A stretch of DNA of 64,000 nucleotides from Cliona cf. orientalis (Eukaryota; Porifera; Demospongiae; Clionaida; Clionaidae), in contig OZ005696.1 of assembly GCA_963930775.1 (NCBI GenBank), positions 4,030,001-4,094,000 on the forward strand. Reading direction: 5' to 3'. A program made the translations under genes and the position numbers. Of this stretch, positions 20,561 through 29,684 are shown one piece after another. Under the pieces are notes generated by a model, which was not told where the DNA came from, did not search any database, and saw only the letters and a list, made by a program, of their open reading frames with translations. Position 1 is the stretch's first letter. Each line of letters starts with the position of its first letter.

Positions 20561-23500
20561 ATGGGTGACTCTGACAAGCCCAACCCCACGACCCTCAGAA
20601 AGAGAAGAGGAGTCGTGCGTGCTTCGATAACGCGTCTCGCTACTCGTCTCAAAGATTTGGAAACGAAGGTTGATCAACCGACAACCCTTGACCTCGCCCA
20701 CCGGATGTCGCAAAAATTAGACAGCCTTGACTCGGAGTTCAAGGTTCATCATTACGCTCTCGTTGACATTATCGACGACGATGATCTCTCTTCGAAAGAA
20801 CAGGAAACGCTGGATGAACATGACGACGAGATAGCCGAGCTCGCTATTCGCATCAAAAAATTGATCTCGCTCTGTACTGCAACTCCGGATTCTAACTTCC
20901 GCAAGGTGGCCACACGTAAACAGACACGTATTAGTAAGGGTGTGGCCGCTATCACTGAAGCGATTGGGTCCCTAACTGGATCCTCAGATGACGTTTGCCT
21001 CCTTCACCAGTATGAGGAGCAGCTCCGTGACTACAAGAAGGATCTTAGCGACATTCGCGACAGTCTCTTGTCTCAAGACTTAGATGAATCTGATGAGCTC
21101 TATACTCTGCAAGCGAAACTGGAAAAGGAGATGTTTGACTGTTCATTGCAAATCAAGAAGCTATTATTGACCTCTCGTCGCCTGCCAGAATCTACCCCAA
21201 CTCCCGACGATGGCAAGGGTGTGAAGTTGCCCAAGATAGACGTGCCCAAATTTGATGGTAACATTGTGAATTGGAAGACCTTCTGGGAACAGTTTTATGT
21301 CTCGATCCATAGCCGCTCTAACCTTTCTGACTCCGAAAAATTGGTGTATCTCCGACACTCATTGAAAGACGGTTCTGCCAAGAACGTCATAGAAGGACTA
21401 TCTCGCTCAGGAGAGTACTATGCGGAGGCTGTCGAGAGCCTCAAGGCACGCTATGATCGCCCTCGCCTTATTCATCAGACACACGTCCGCATGATCCTAG
21501 AGGCTGCTCCACTCAAGGAGGGAACAGGAAGAGAGTTGCGTCGTTTGTACGATACAGTGCAGCAACATCTCAGAGCACTCAAGGCGATGGACTACGAACC
21601 CTCAGGTCCATTTATCACTTCTATATTGGAGCTAAAGCTCGACACAAACACCATGTTCGAATGGCAAAAACACAGCCAAGATTCGACCGACGTACCCCAC
21701 TACCAGAAACTTCTTGAGTTCGTGAACCTCCGTGCTCAAGCTTCTGAAGCATCCATCTCTGATCACAAACGCACTACCCGTCATGAAGAGCACTCCGCTA
21801 AGAAAACCTTGGTAGCTGGCAAACCGATCGCATCCTTCACCGCCAGTGCTACCCCACCTTCCACCAATCGTTGTATCCTTTGCAATGTAGACAAGCACCC
21901 TCTGTATGCGTGCTCTCGATTTAAGGCTCTCAATCATGAGCAGATGGTTTCCACTTTGAAGTCGCACAACTTGTGCCTAAATTGTCTTCAACCTGGACAT
22001 TTTGTGAGACAGTGCAAGTCTCTACACCGATGCAAAGTGTGTCAAAGGCCACACCACACTCTACTACATATAGATACGAAGGAGACTAATGCACCCTCCT
22101 CCGACTCGACCGTCAAACCTGTCTCGTCCAACGCAGCTGCTGGACTCGCGTCCAGTGCACTACTTATGACATGCCGTGTGTTAGTTGATGCTCCCGATGG
22201 CTCTTCAGTCGAAGCCAGAGCAATTCTCGACTCTGCGTCCTCCGCCTCGTTTGTATCTGAGCGCTTGTCCCAAACTTTGTGTCTCCCACGCTCGCACCAG
22301 AACACCAAGATTTCTGGTGTCGCCGGTTTGTCTCATAATTCTCCACTGCAAACCATTGCTAACTTCCGTGTATCCGACACTCGTGATCCGACCAAGAAGC
22401 ATGATGTCACAGCAATCGTCGTTCCTCGAGTGACCTGTGACCTACCTCTACACCCAATCCCTTTCAATCTTGAATGGAATCATTTAGCAGACATCCCTTT
22501 GGCTGATCCAGACTTTGGACGTCCTGGCAGGATTGATATTCTGTTGGGAGTAGACGTCTTTGTAGAGGTACTGCGTCAAGGCCGGCGGATTGGAGCTCCC
22601 GGCTCTCCATCTGCATTTGAAACCGACTTCGGATGGGTCCTTGCTGGGAACGTGAACTCACATAATCCAACCCATATTGTCACTTCTTATCACACTTCTG
22701 TAGCGACTGGTGACGAAATATTGCGAAAGTTTTGGGAGATTGAGGAACGACCCAATGATCAAACAAATCTCTCCCCTGAGGAACGATCTGTCATGCAACA
22801 CTTCGAACAAAATCATTCTCGTGGTCCAGACGGACGATTCATCGTACCCCTACCCAAACGGCAACGTGCCAAACCATTCGGTGAAACCAGATCGCAAGCA
22901 GTGAGGAGATTCCTTTCCCTTGAGCGATCACTGCATTCGAAAGGGCAGTTTGAAGACTTCAATGCGGTGATGACCGAGTATTTTGAGATGGGTCATGCTG
23001 AAGCAGTACCCGCAATTGATCTAAAGAAGCCAACACAGGAGGTATTTTATCTCCCAATGCACTCTGTGAGGAAGGAGTCGAGTACTACCACTAAACTAAG
23101 AGCTGTCTTTGATGCCTCCGCGAAGTCTTCCACTGGTACCTCCCTAAACGATACGCTCTTGGTCGGCCCTACTATTCATCCTCCCCTAGTCGATGTGCTG
23201 CTACGATTCCGCCTTTATCGCATAGCCCTCACTACTGACGTGAGTAAGATGTATCGAGCTATTGAACTTGTTGAATCTGACCGAGATCTACACAGATTCG
23301 TCTGGAGATCGAGTCCCAGTGAGTGTCTGCAGGATTTCAGAATGACTAGAGTTACTTTCGGCGTTTCTGCCTCCTCCTTTGCCGCCAATATGGCTGTCAA
23401 GCAAAATGCGAATGACTTTGCTCTTGATTATCCACAAGCTGCTAATGTGGTCGACCATTCATTTTATGTCGATGATGGCTTGACAGGTGCAGACTCCCCA

Positions 23501-26047
23501 AAGGAGGCGATTGACCTCTACGAACAGCTCCAGGCTCTCTTTTCAAAGGGAGGTTTCCTCCTTCGCAAGTGGAACTCCAGTGATGCCAGTGTCCTGCAGC
23601 ATATTCCCTGTGAGCTCAGAGATTCTCAGTCTATGCATTTGATACCCGATTCGCATGAATACGTCAAAACACTCGGGATTGAGTGGAATGCCAGTGCAGA
23701 CCATTTTCGTTTGACTATAGCTGATCTACCACCCCTTGAAGATGTTACTAAGCGGGTCCTCGTGTCCGACATCGCCAAGACCTTCGATGTTCTTGGGTGG
23801 TTTTCTCCTTGCATAATCAAGGTAAAGATTCTCCTGCAACAGTTGTGGGAGTCGAAAGTGGACTGGGACGATCCCATCCCCATAGTGATTCGCGACGTCT
23901 GGCTGAAATGGAGGTCAGAGCTCAGTATCCTCTCTACGAAGCACATACCTAGGTGCTACTTCTCGAAGGAGACAAAAATTGCTTCAACGGAGCTCCATGG
24001 ATTCTGTGACGCATCCGAGCAAGCGTATGCTGCCGTAGTGTATCTACGCATGACAGACACTGATGGAAATATCCAAATTGCGCTTGTCACCTCCAAAACA
24101 AAGGTTGCTCCTATCAAAAGATTGACTATTCCACGTCTCGAGCTGTGTGGTGCCCAGCTTTTGGCTCGCCTGCTCCACCACACCAAGCAAGTCTTCAATC
24201 TACCCCTCACTCAAGTGTCGGCATGGACTGACAGCACCATTGTGCTTAACTGGCTTGTTGGAGACCCACGACGGTTCAAGACCTATGTGGGAAATCGGGT
24301 GTCATGTATCGTGGAACTAATTGGGCCAGATCGCTGGAAACACGTACAAGGAATCGAGAATCCCGCTGATTGTGCGTCAAGGGGACTTTTCCCGTCTGAA
24401 CTTCTTGATCACGCATTGTGGTGGAACGGCCCTGCCTGGCTACGAATGCACTCTTCGGCTTGGCCTCACCAGTCGATTGTCCCTGATACTGAAACTGAAT
24501 GCTCTGAAGAGACTTCGCTACACGCGATTACTATTGAAAAGGCTCCAATCGTCCCAATGGATCGTTACTCCAGTTTCATCCGATTGAAACGTGTTACTGC
24601 ATGGGTACTTCGATTCACCCATAATTGTCGTACAAGGAAAACCAGTAACACTCAACTGTCACCGAACTTAACCACTGTGGAACTACAAACCGCTGAAACC
24701 TACTGGTTATCTATCATTCAGCAAGATCATTTTGCAGAAGAACTCAATGCCATCAAACAGAGTCAGGAAATACGTGACTCCAGTGCTCTATTGCCTTTGC
24801 ATCCGATTCTAGACTCTTCTGGCTTACTGCGTGTTGGTGGCCGAGCACGCAATTCAACAGCACCATTTTCAAGACAGCATCCCGTTATTCTTCATGGTAA
24901 ACATTCTATTACCAGATTGATCGTCCGCTCAGAACACCTTCGTCTCCTACATGCTGGTCCCTCTTTGCTCATGTGCTCTCTAAATCGTCTCTACCACATT
25001 ACTGGGTGTCGTAAAGTTGTTCGCACGATAACTCGTGGTTGCATTACTTGTCGCCGTATCGCCGCTAAACCTCAAGCTCAGTTGGTGGGTCAACTCCCGA
25101 CTGAACGAGTTACTCCGGACCTGGTGTTCGATAAAGTAGGTGTGGATTATGCCGGACCAGTCTACGTTAAGTATGGATCCATACGTAAGCCTACAGTGGT
25201 CAAAGCATATATTTGCGTGTTTGTTTCTATGTCAGTTAAAGCTGTACATTTGGAACTAGTTTCAGACTTAACCAGTGAAGCTTTCATAGCCTGTTTAAGG
25301 CGTTTTATCTCTAGGCGTGGTAAACCAAGCCTGATATGGAGCGATCATGGTACCAATTTTGTGGGTGCAGCCAGGGAAATCCGAGAGTTAATTGAATTCC
25401 TGGAAACTCAGAAGTCACAAACCACCATCTCTGAATTTTGCTCGAGCCAAAATATACAATGGAAATTCATTCCAGAACACGCTCCGCATTTCGGAGGCCT
25501 CTGGGAGGCAGCTGTCAAAAGTTTAAAGAATCATCTGAAGCGAGTAGTAGCCAATGTGAAGCTCACATTCGAGGAATTCGCTACCGTGCTTGCTCAAGTG
25601 GAAGCATGTCTCAATAGCAGGCCCCTGGTATCGCTTCCCTGTGATGACGATGGAGTCGAAGCCCTTACTCCAGGCCACTTCCTCATTGGTAGGCCAATGG
25701 AAGCTCTACCTGACCCCTCGTTCTCGTACCGTTCCCTATCACTCCTTCGCCGTTGGCACTTATGCCAGGCTCTTGTCCGGCAGTTTTGGCAGAGGTGGTC
25801 TACTGAATACATATCTAGTTTGAGACGTTTTGCGAAGTGGCATCATCCCTCAAAGAATTTGAATGTTGGAGATGTAGTAGTTTTACATGAAGATAACGTT
25901 ACTCCCACGAAATGGCCACTCGCCCGAATAGTCGAAGTCCGCGCAGGAAAGGACGGACTCGTTCGAGTTGTCACTGTTAAAACAAGCTCTGGAACCTACA
26001 CCAGACCCATCACTAAGGTGGCATTACTGTTACCATCCGAAAGTTGA
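20561..26047 (+). CDS. BEL/Pao Gag-Pol polyprotein
   Basis: One uninterrupted frame of 1828 codons from the ATG at 20561 (A at -3, G at +4); the frame stays open upstream but without an ATG. In order: an N-terminal Gag region with coiled-coil character; a DUF1759-type capsid segment (FDGNIVNWKTFWEQF); Cys/His knuckles including C472-x2-C-x4-H-x4-C485; an aspartic protease with D557 in LDSAS; a reverse transcriptase with D893 (TTDVSK) and YVDD at 969-972; an RNase H region; an H2C2 zinc motif; an integrase with D1529, D1595 and E1649; and a C-terminal DUF5641-like segment. This is the BEL/Pao domain order. It makes virus-like particles, copies the RNA and integrates the DNA. The protease site departs from the usual DSG/DTG. 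Confidence 0.96.
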   Translation: MGDSDKPNPTTLRKRRGVVRASITRLATRLKDLETKVDQPTTLDLAHRMSQKLDSLDSEFKVHHYALVDIIDDDDLSSKEQETLDEHDDEIAELAIRIKKLISLCTATPDSNFRKVATRKQTRISKGVAAITEAIGSLTGSSDDVCLLHQYEEQLRDYKKDLSDIRDSLLSQDLDESDELYTLQAKLEKEMFDCSLQIKKLLLTSRRLPESTPTPDDGKGVKLPKIDVPKFDGNIVNWKTFWEQFYVSIHSRSNLSDSEKLVYLRHSLKDGSAKNVIEGLSRSGEYYAEAVESLKARYDRPRLIHQTHVRMILEAAPLKEGTGRELRRLYDTVQQHLRALKAMDYEPSGPFITSILELKLDTNTMFEWQKHSQDSTDVPHYQKLLEFVNLRAQASEASISDHKRTTRHEEHSAKKTLVAGKPIASFTASATPPSTNRCILCNVDKHPLYACSRFKALNHEQMVSTLKSHNLCLNCLQPGHFVRQCKSLHRCKVCQRPHHTLLHIDTKETNAPSSDSTVKPVSSNAAAGLASSALLMTCRVLVDAPDGSSVEARAILDSASSASFVSERLSQTLCLPRSHQNTKISGVAGLSHNSPLQTIANFRVSDTRDPTKKHDVTAIVVPRVTCDLPLHPIPFNLEWNHLADIPLADPDFGRPGRIDILLGVDVFVEVLRQGRRIGAPGSPSAFETDFGWVLAGNVNSHNPTHIVTSYHTSVATGDEILRKFWEIEERPNDQTNLSPEERSVMQHFEQNHSRGPDGRFIVPLPKRQRAKPFGETRSQAVRRFLSLERSLHSKGQFEDFNAVMTEYFEMGHAEAVPAIDLKKPTQEVFYLPMHSVRKESSTTTKLRAVFDASAKSSTGTSLNDTLLVGPTIHPPLVDVLLRFRLYRIALTTDVSKMYRAIELVESDRDLHRFVWRSSPSECLQDFRMTRVTFGVSASSFAANMAVKQNANDFALDYPQAANVVDHSFYVDDGLTGADSPKEAIDLYEQLQALFSKGGFLLRKWNSSDASVLQHIPCELRDSQSMHLIPDSHEYVKTLGIEWNASADHFRLTIADLPPLEDVTKRVLVSDIAKTFDVLGWFSPCIIKVKILLQQLWESKVDWDDPIPIVIRDVWLKWRSELSILSTKHIPRCYFSKETKIASTELHGFCDASEQAYAAVVYLRMTDTDGNIQIALVTSKTKVAPIKRLTIPRLELCGAQLLARLLHHTKQVFNLPLTQVSAWTDSTIVLNWLVGDPRRFKTYVGNRVSCIVELIGPDRWKHVQGIENPADCASRGLFPSELLDHALWWNGPAWLRMHSSAWPHQSIVPDTETECSEETSLHAITIEKAPIVPMDRYSSFIRLKRVTAWVLRFTHNCRTRKTSNTQLSPNLTTVELQTAETYWLSIIQQDHFAEELNAIKQSQEIRDSSALLPLHPILDSSGLLRVGGRARNSTAPFSRQHPVILHGKHSITRLIVRSEHLRLLHAGPSLLMCSLNRLYHITGCRKVVRTITRGCITCRRIAAKPQAQLVGQLPTERVTPDLVFDKVGVDYAGPVYVKYGSIRKPTVVKAYICVFVSMSVKAVHLELVSDLTSEAFIACLRRFISRRGKPSLIWSDHGTNFVGAAREIRELIEFLETQKSQTTISEFCSSQNIQWKFIPEHAPHFGGLWEAAVKSLKNHLKRVVANVKLTFEEFATVLAQVEACLNSRPLVSLPCDDDGVEALTPGHFLIGRPMEALPDPSFSYRSLSLLRRWHLCQALVRQFWQRWSTEYISSLRRFAKWHHPSKNLNVGDVVVLHEDNVTPTKWPLARIVEVRAGKDGLVRVVTVKTSSGTYTRPITKVALLLPSES

Positions 26048-26116
26048 ATTTGAACAAACATTCATGAACAATGGACTTGTTATCACTTTATTGTTGAGTT
26101 TTGTATCATCCTACTT

Positions 26117-26132
26117 AAGACCATCCGGTCTT
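26117..26132 (+). other. Short hairpin before the 3' LTR
   Basis: AAGACC-ATCC-GGTCTT is a perfect 6-bp stem, 14 bp before the 3' LTR and close to where the plus-strand primer is expected. A clear polypurine tract is not visible; GGCCGGCGGTAATA directly precedes the LTR. Confidence 0.5.
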
Positions 26133-26146
26133 GGCCGGCGGTAATA

Positions 26147-26359
26147 TGTTTAGGCTCATTTGTTATTTGTGCATTCTCTTATGGACTTACCTATATTTGC
26201 GTATGTATGTTTGGTTGTGGTCGTCACTCGCACTTACTCATGTAAAATTTGATTGTACGTTAATTTAGAAAAAAAAAGTTTGAGTTTATGCAGTGTGTGT
26301 AGTGTGTACGTGTGGAGAGTTTAGTTAGTATCTATTCTAATCCGAGAAAGGGCTCAACA
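26147..26359 (+). repeat. 3' LTR of the BEL/Pao element
   Basis: Same length and sequence as the 5' LTR by eye (213 bp). It is followed directly by ATATA, the second copy of the target duplication. Confidence 0.96.
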
Positions 26360-26364
26360 ATATA

Positions 26365-27371
26365 ATTATTCACTTTATCATTATTTATACACGTTCTTCA
26401 TTTGTGTACTGTATCTTATTTTATATTATTATAGCTAATTATAACTTTTGTATCAATATAATATTATTTTGTTTATGGGGTGTACACATGATTAGCTGTT
26501 TTTTGTGTCAGCTATTGTGCATCCTTTGCTATTAAGCAAGAAGTATTATAGACACACACACACACACACACAAAAAAGAGGCAGGTCTGGTTTACTAAGG
26601 CCCCTCCCAACGCTGGGGACGAGGCTAATCACCACTACGATAGAATATTAAAGGCCACGTACCTCCTGACTGTGCGCTCTGACATGTGCAACAGAGCCGC
26701 TACCCGCAACGGAGATCGACTGGTGCCAAATTACTCGCCATCTTAGATCCAGGCTGTAGGGATAATTCGGCTAGTCTCGTACCCAGCCCCTCCTAAAATC
26801 AACCCGTCCGTTGTTCCGAATTCCAAATTTCGGCGCCACCGATTTTAAAATACCACGCATGCGCGTTGATTGAAACGGGATCTCATGCTTATTGTGGACT
26901 GGTAAAGGTCGTCAATAATGCTAGTGGCACGCGTTTGGCTGCTAATTATACATCTGCAGACTGGAATGCAAAGCCCCAATGTAATATTCCTATGCCTACC
27001 TAGTCTAGATCTGGTGCATAGAGAGAGTCAGTGTTTTTTTTGGCCAATACCACCAGGAGCCCTATATTATACAACCAAGGGCTATAGGGTCTATAAGCCC
27101 TTGATTATAGTACAACCAAGCAGCATTTCTACTCAATATGTATTTTTGTTTTCCCCAACACACAAGCAGATCTATAGATTGCACAATGTGTGCACGGGGT
27201 ATGTGCTCTATAGAGCTCTAGTTGTAATTAACCCTCGGCGCATGTGCGAGGGTTAATACAGTATGTGTGTGTGAGTGAGTGAGTGTGTGTCTGTTACCGC
27301 ACTAGCTACTACATACCTGTTTTATACGTTGAAGGTGCCATTAGGCTTTTCGTCAAAGATACAATATTATG
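26365..27371. other. Repeat-derived intergenic sequence
   Basis: Holds a CA microsatellite (about 26553-26572), a truncated reverse copy of the 18950-19338 family from 26897 onward, and a stretch (26970-27240) matching 53640-53880 that ends in TATAGAGCTCTAGTTG. The palindromic AACCCTCGGCGCATGTGCGAGGGTT follows at 27228, then GTGTGAG simple repeats. The same head recurs at about 52010. No gene seen. Confidence 0.6.
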
Positions 27372-27645
27372 CAGGGGCGGATCCAGAGCCTCCAATAAGG
27401 GGGTGCTAATTCGCGCGCGAAAAATTTTAGCCACGCCCCCTTTTTTATAAACCCACACCCACTTAATTGCCGTGAAGCGAGGCTACAACCAGAAAACGTG
27501 GAAAAATTAGTGGAACTCGAGTTTTTGTCTCTACAGACAGGTTTGTCAGTCAGATTTTATAGCTAAATGTATGTCAGATCGAGGTTTTTTGGCTAGAAGG
27601 GGGGTGCTAGAGCTAGCTATGCCTATATAGAAGCCTGTATGTTGT
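27372..27645. repeat. Truncated transposon copy, CAGGGGCGGATCCAG terminus
   Basis: Starts CAGGGGCGGATCCAGAGCC and matches, in reverse orientation, the fuller element at 57285-57631. Shared landmarks are CTCGAGTTCCAC, ACCTGTCTGTAG and CTTCTAGCCAAAA on the complementary strand. The far terminus is missing here. Non-coding. Confidence 0.7.
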
Positions 27646-28497
27646 CTTTTTCAAAAGTTCTGGCGATATTTTGACCACCACGGCCTTCTTCGCTTCTTGT
27701 CGAGCTCTCGCTCGATGAAAGAAACAGTAGCCACTTCATTTCAAGAAGATTAGTGTCAGCAGGCTTTGTAGATCTGCTGATCTGGCATGCACGTGGTACT
27801 ATTATGTAGTACCGTGCAATCAGTATAATGCATTCTTGTGGTTTAAGGTAAAAATAGGGGGGCGTGGTCACTTAGCTAGAAAGTGCCCCAAATCTATACC
27901 AATGGACTTGTCTTTTGTTGTAGATTGCCGTCTAGCAAGTTTTGATCGTTAATATCACAAATCCAGTGAGTTGTGGGTGGCCACGCCCACCACTGTAAAG
28001 CCGTTTGCGCGTGCGCCTATACGCATGCGCACATAACTACTCGCCTTTGCGCGGCGCGCGCTCATGGCCGGTTCCCGTACCCGGCGCCGGCCAGGTATCC
28101 GGTACCCGTACCATTAATACTATGCCCGTACCGTTCCGTATATATATCGTGGGCGCGGCCTGGCGCGCGCGCTATAGTGCTGATGTATGTCTGCACTTTT
28201 GAAAACCCAGATGTAGCTATAGAGAAGGATTGCAGCCGAGGTATTTGAGGTGAGTACTAAAAGGCGAATATAGGCGTCAGTGATCTCGTTAGAGAGTGGA
28301 TCTAAAAGTACGCAGGTCGGGATTGAAGGGTACCCCACATATTATAATAAATATATTATTATTATTGATAATTTTTGTGCTTTTTATTTCATTAGTACGT
28401 GTTCTGAGGTTGGTGATGAAGTACTGGTTTATAGGCATCATTTGAGCAACTGGTAAGCACAACAAATCTGTGGAAATCTTAGAAAAACTATATATGT
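27646..28497. other. Intergenic with a CpG-rich patch
   Basis: 28000-28175 is strongly GC/CpG-rich against an AT-rich background (CCCGGCGCCGGCC, GCGCGCGCGC) and may be a promoter. A donor-like GAG/GTGAGTAC lies at about 28249. No downstream exon could be assigned, so no gene is called. 28330-28490 is plain AT-rich sequence. Confidence 0.4.
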
Positions 28498-28499
28498 AG

Positions 28500-29184
28500 C
28501 TAGTCTTGTACCCAGCCCCTCCTATACCTGTGCACCCAGGGAGAGAGAGAGGGTCTGGGGAATCGTGCACATCTGGCTTGTCCCCATTGAGGAATTTCCA
28601 GGCACCAATCAGATTGCAGTACGCACAGTGTTTTATCCAGGGCCTTTAGGGGGGGAACTTTCCCCCCCAAACTTTCTATTTTCCCCCCCCTAAAATTTGC
28701 TGTAATATAATATTGTATATAATATAATCTGTGTGTATACCAGCATTGTGTATGTTAGTTTATGTAGCAACCATCATGGCTACAGGTAAAATAATGATTA
28801 AATAGTAATTACCCCCTTTGAGACTGCATATTTATTATGCAATAACCCCTTTGAGACCGTATTTGTAGGACATGGCAGACTCAGATTAACTATTGTAGCT
28901 ACACATGCAATTCACCCCCTATTCTGTACATTTCCCTCCCAAAATTCCAATCCTAGATAAAACACTGAGTACGCAGCACATGACAGCTCAAGAACGTACG
29001 GAATGTAATTAGTTTCACTCACTCGCGATGTTACTACGTTCAGAGCTGCAATGCGCGCGGCAAAAAACATTCAATTATTGACTACGCCCTGCACGTGTCA
29101 TACATTCTGCTGGGACATGCCGGATGTGCACGATTCCCCAGACCCTTTCTCGCGCATGCATGAAGGTTTCTGGGCACGAGACTA
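28500..29184. repeat. Outer inverted-repeat element with TAGTCT.GTACCCAG termini
   Basis: The left end TAGTCTTGTACCCAG is mirrored by CTGGGCACGAGACTA at the right. Further inside, GGTCTGGGGAATCGTGCACA mirrors TGTGCACGATTCCCCAGACC. A hAT-like MITE (28626-28967) has inserted into it. Partial ends of the same kind occur at 26775 and 39610. Confidence 0.65.
28626..28967. mobile_element. hAT-like MITE with 8-bp target duplication
   Basis: The 342-bp element begins CAGTGTTTTATCCAGGG and ends CCTAGATAAAACACTG. AGTACGCA stands directly on both sides (28618-28625 and 28968-28975). Short inverted ends and an 8-bp duplication are the hAT signature. The body is C- and G-run rich (ACTTTCCCCCCC) and non-coding. 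Confidence 0.88.
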
Positions 29185-29684
29185 ATGTGTAGCTTCATAA
29201 TCATTTGGTCAGCCCCGTGAGCATTGTGAACACTGTGATTTGTACGTTATCAACACTACCCACTGCAGACCATATGCTGTTTGCTCGTGCGCAACCTAGC
29301 ACAATATGTACATGTAGGTGAAGGTTATCAACAGGCACATGCTTGCTGCTTCTCTAGATGCAATGCGCACAGGGTTATACAATGTATTAGCCTCTTACCC
29401 AGGCCCTCCTGCAGCCTGGGTATGAGGCTAACAATATACCATACCCTCATGAAAGAGGGCCCATGGGCGGTGCACCTTACATTGGGCTAAGATTGGGGGA
29501 TGGGCCAATATTCGATCGAGGTATCAGTATTGAGGTAAGTTACCCACGCTATCTTGAATAGTAGCAGGCAGCGGCTACTATTGATTTCAGCCTTATTCAA
29601 GCACAGTTTCCAATTATGTTATTACGTTAATTTCAAAAGTTTAGCACTTTAAATATTTCATTGCTGCAATACTCATACAGAAGT
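28976..29684. other. Intergenic with repeat remnants
   Basis: Includes a palindrome at about 29388-29432 (GTTAGCCTC..CCCAGG / CCTGGGTATGAGGCTAAC) and a truncated copy of the TACCGTACCCTCG family at 29449-29615. The final bases are the 3' UTR of the minus-strand repeat-protein gene. No gene seen on the plus strand. Confidence 0.55.

Larger units (their letters stand above)
20198..26359 (+). mobile_element. Complete BEL/Pao LTR retrotransposon
   Basis: Two direct 213-bp LTRs (20198-20410 and 26147-26359) begin TGTTTAGG and end CTCAACA. I see no difference between them. The 5-bp sequence ATATA directly flanks both sides (20193-20197 and 26360-26364). A primer-binding site follows the 5' LTR and one long polyprotein ORF fills the inside. 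Identical LTRs and an open ORF point to a recent, possibly still active insertion. Confidence 0.97.
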
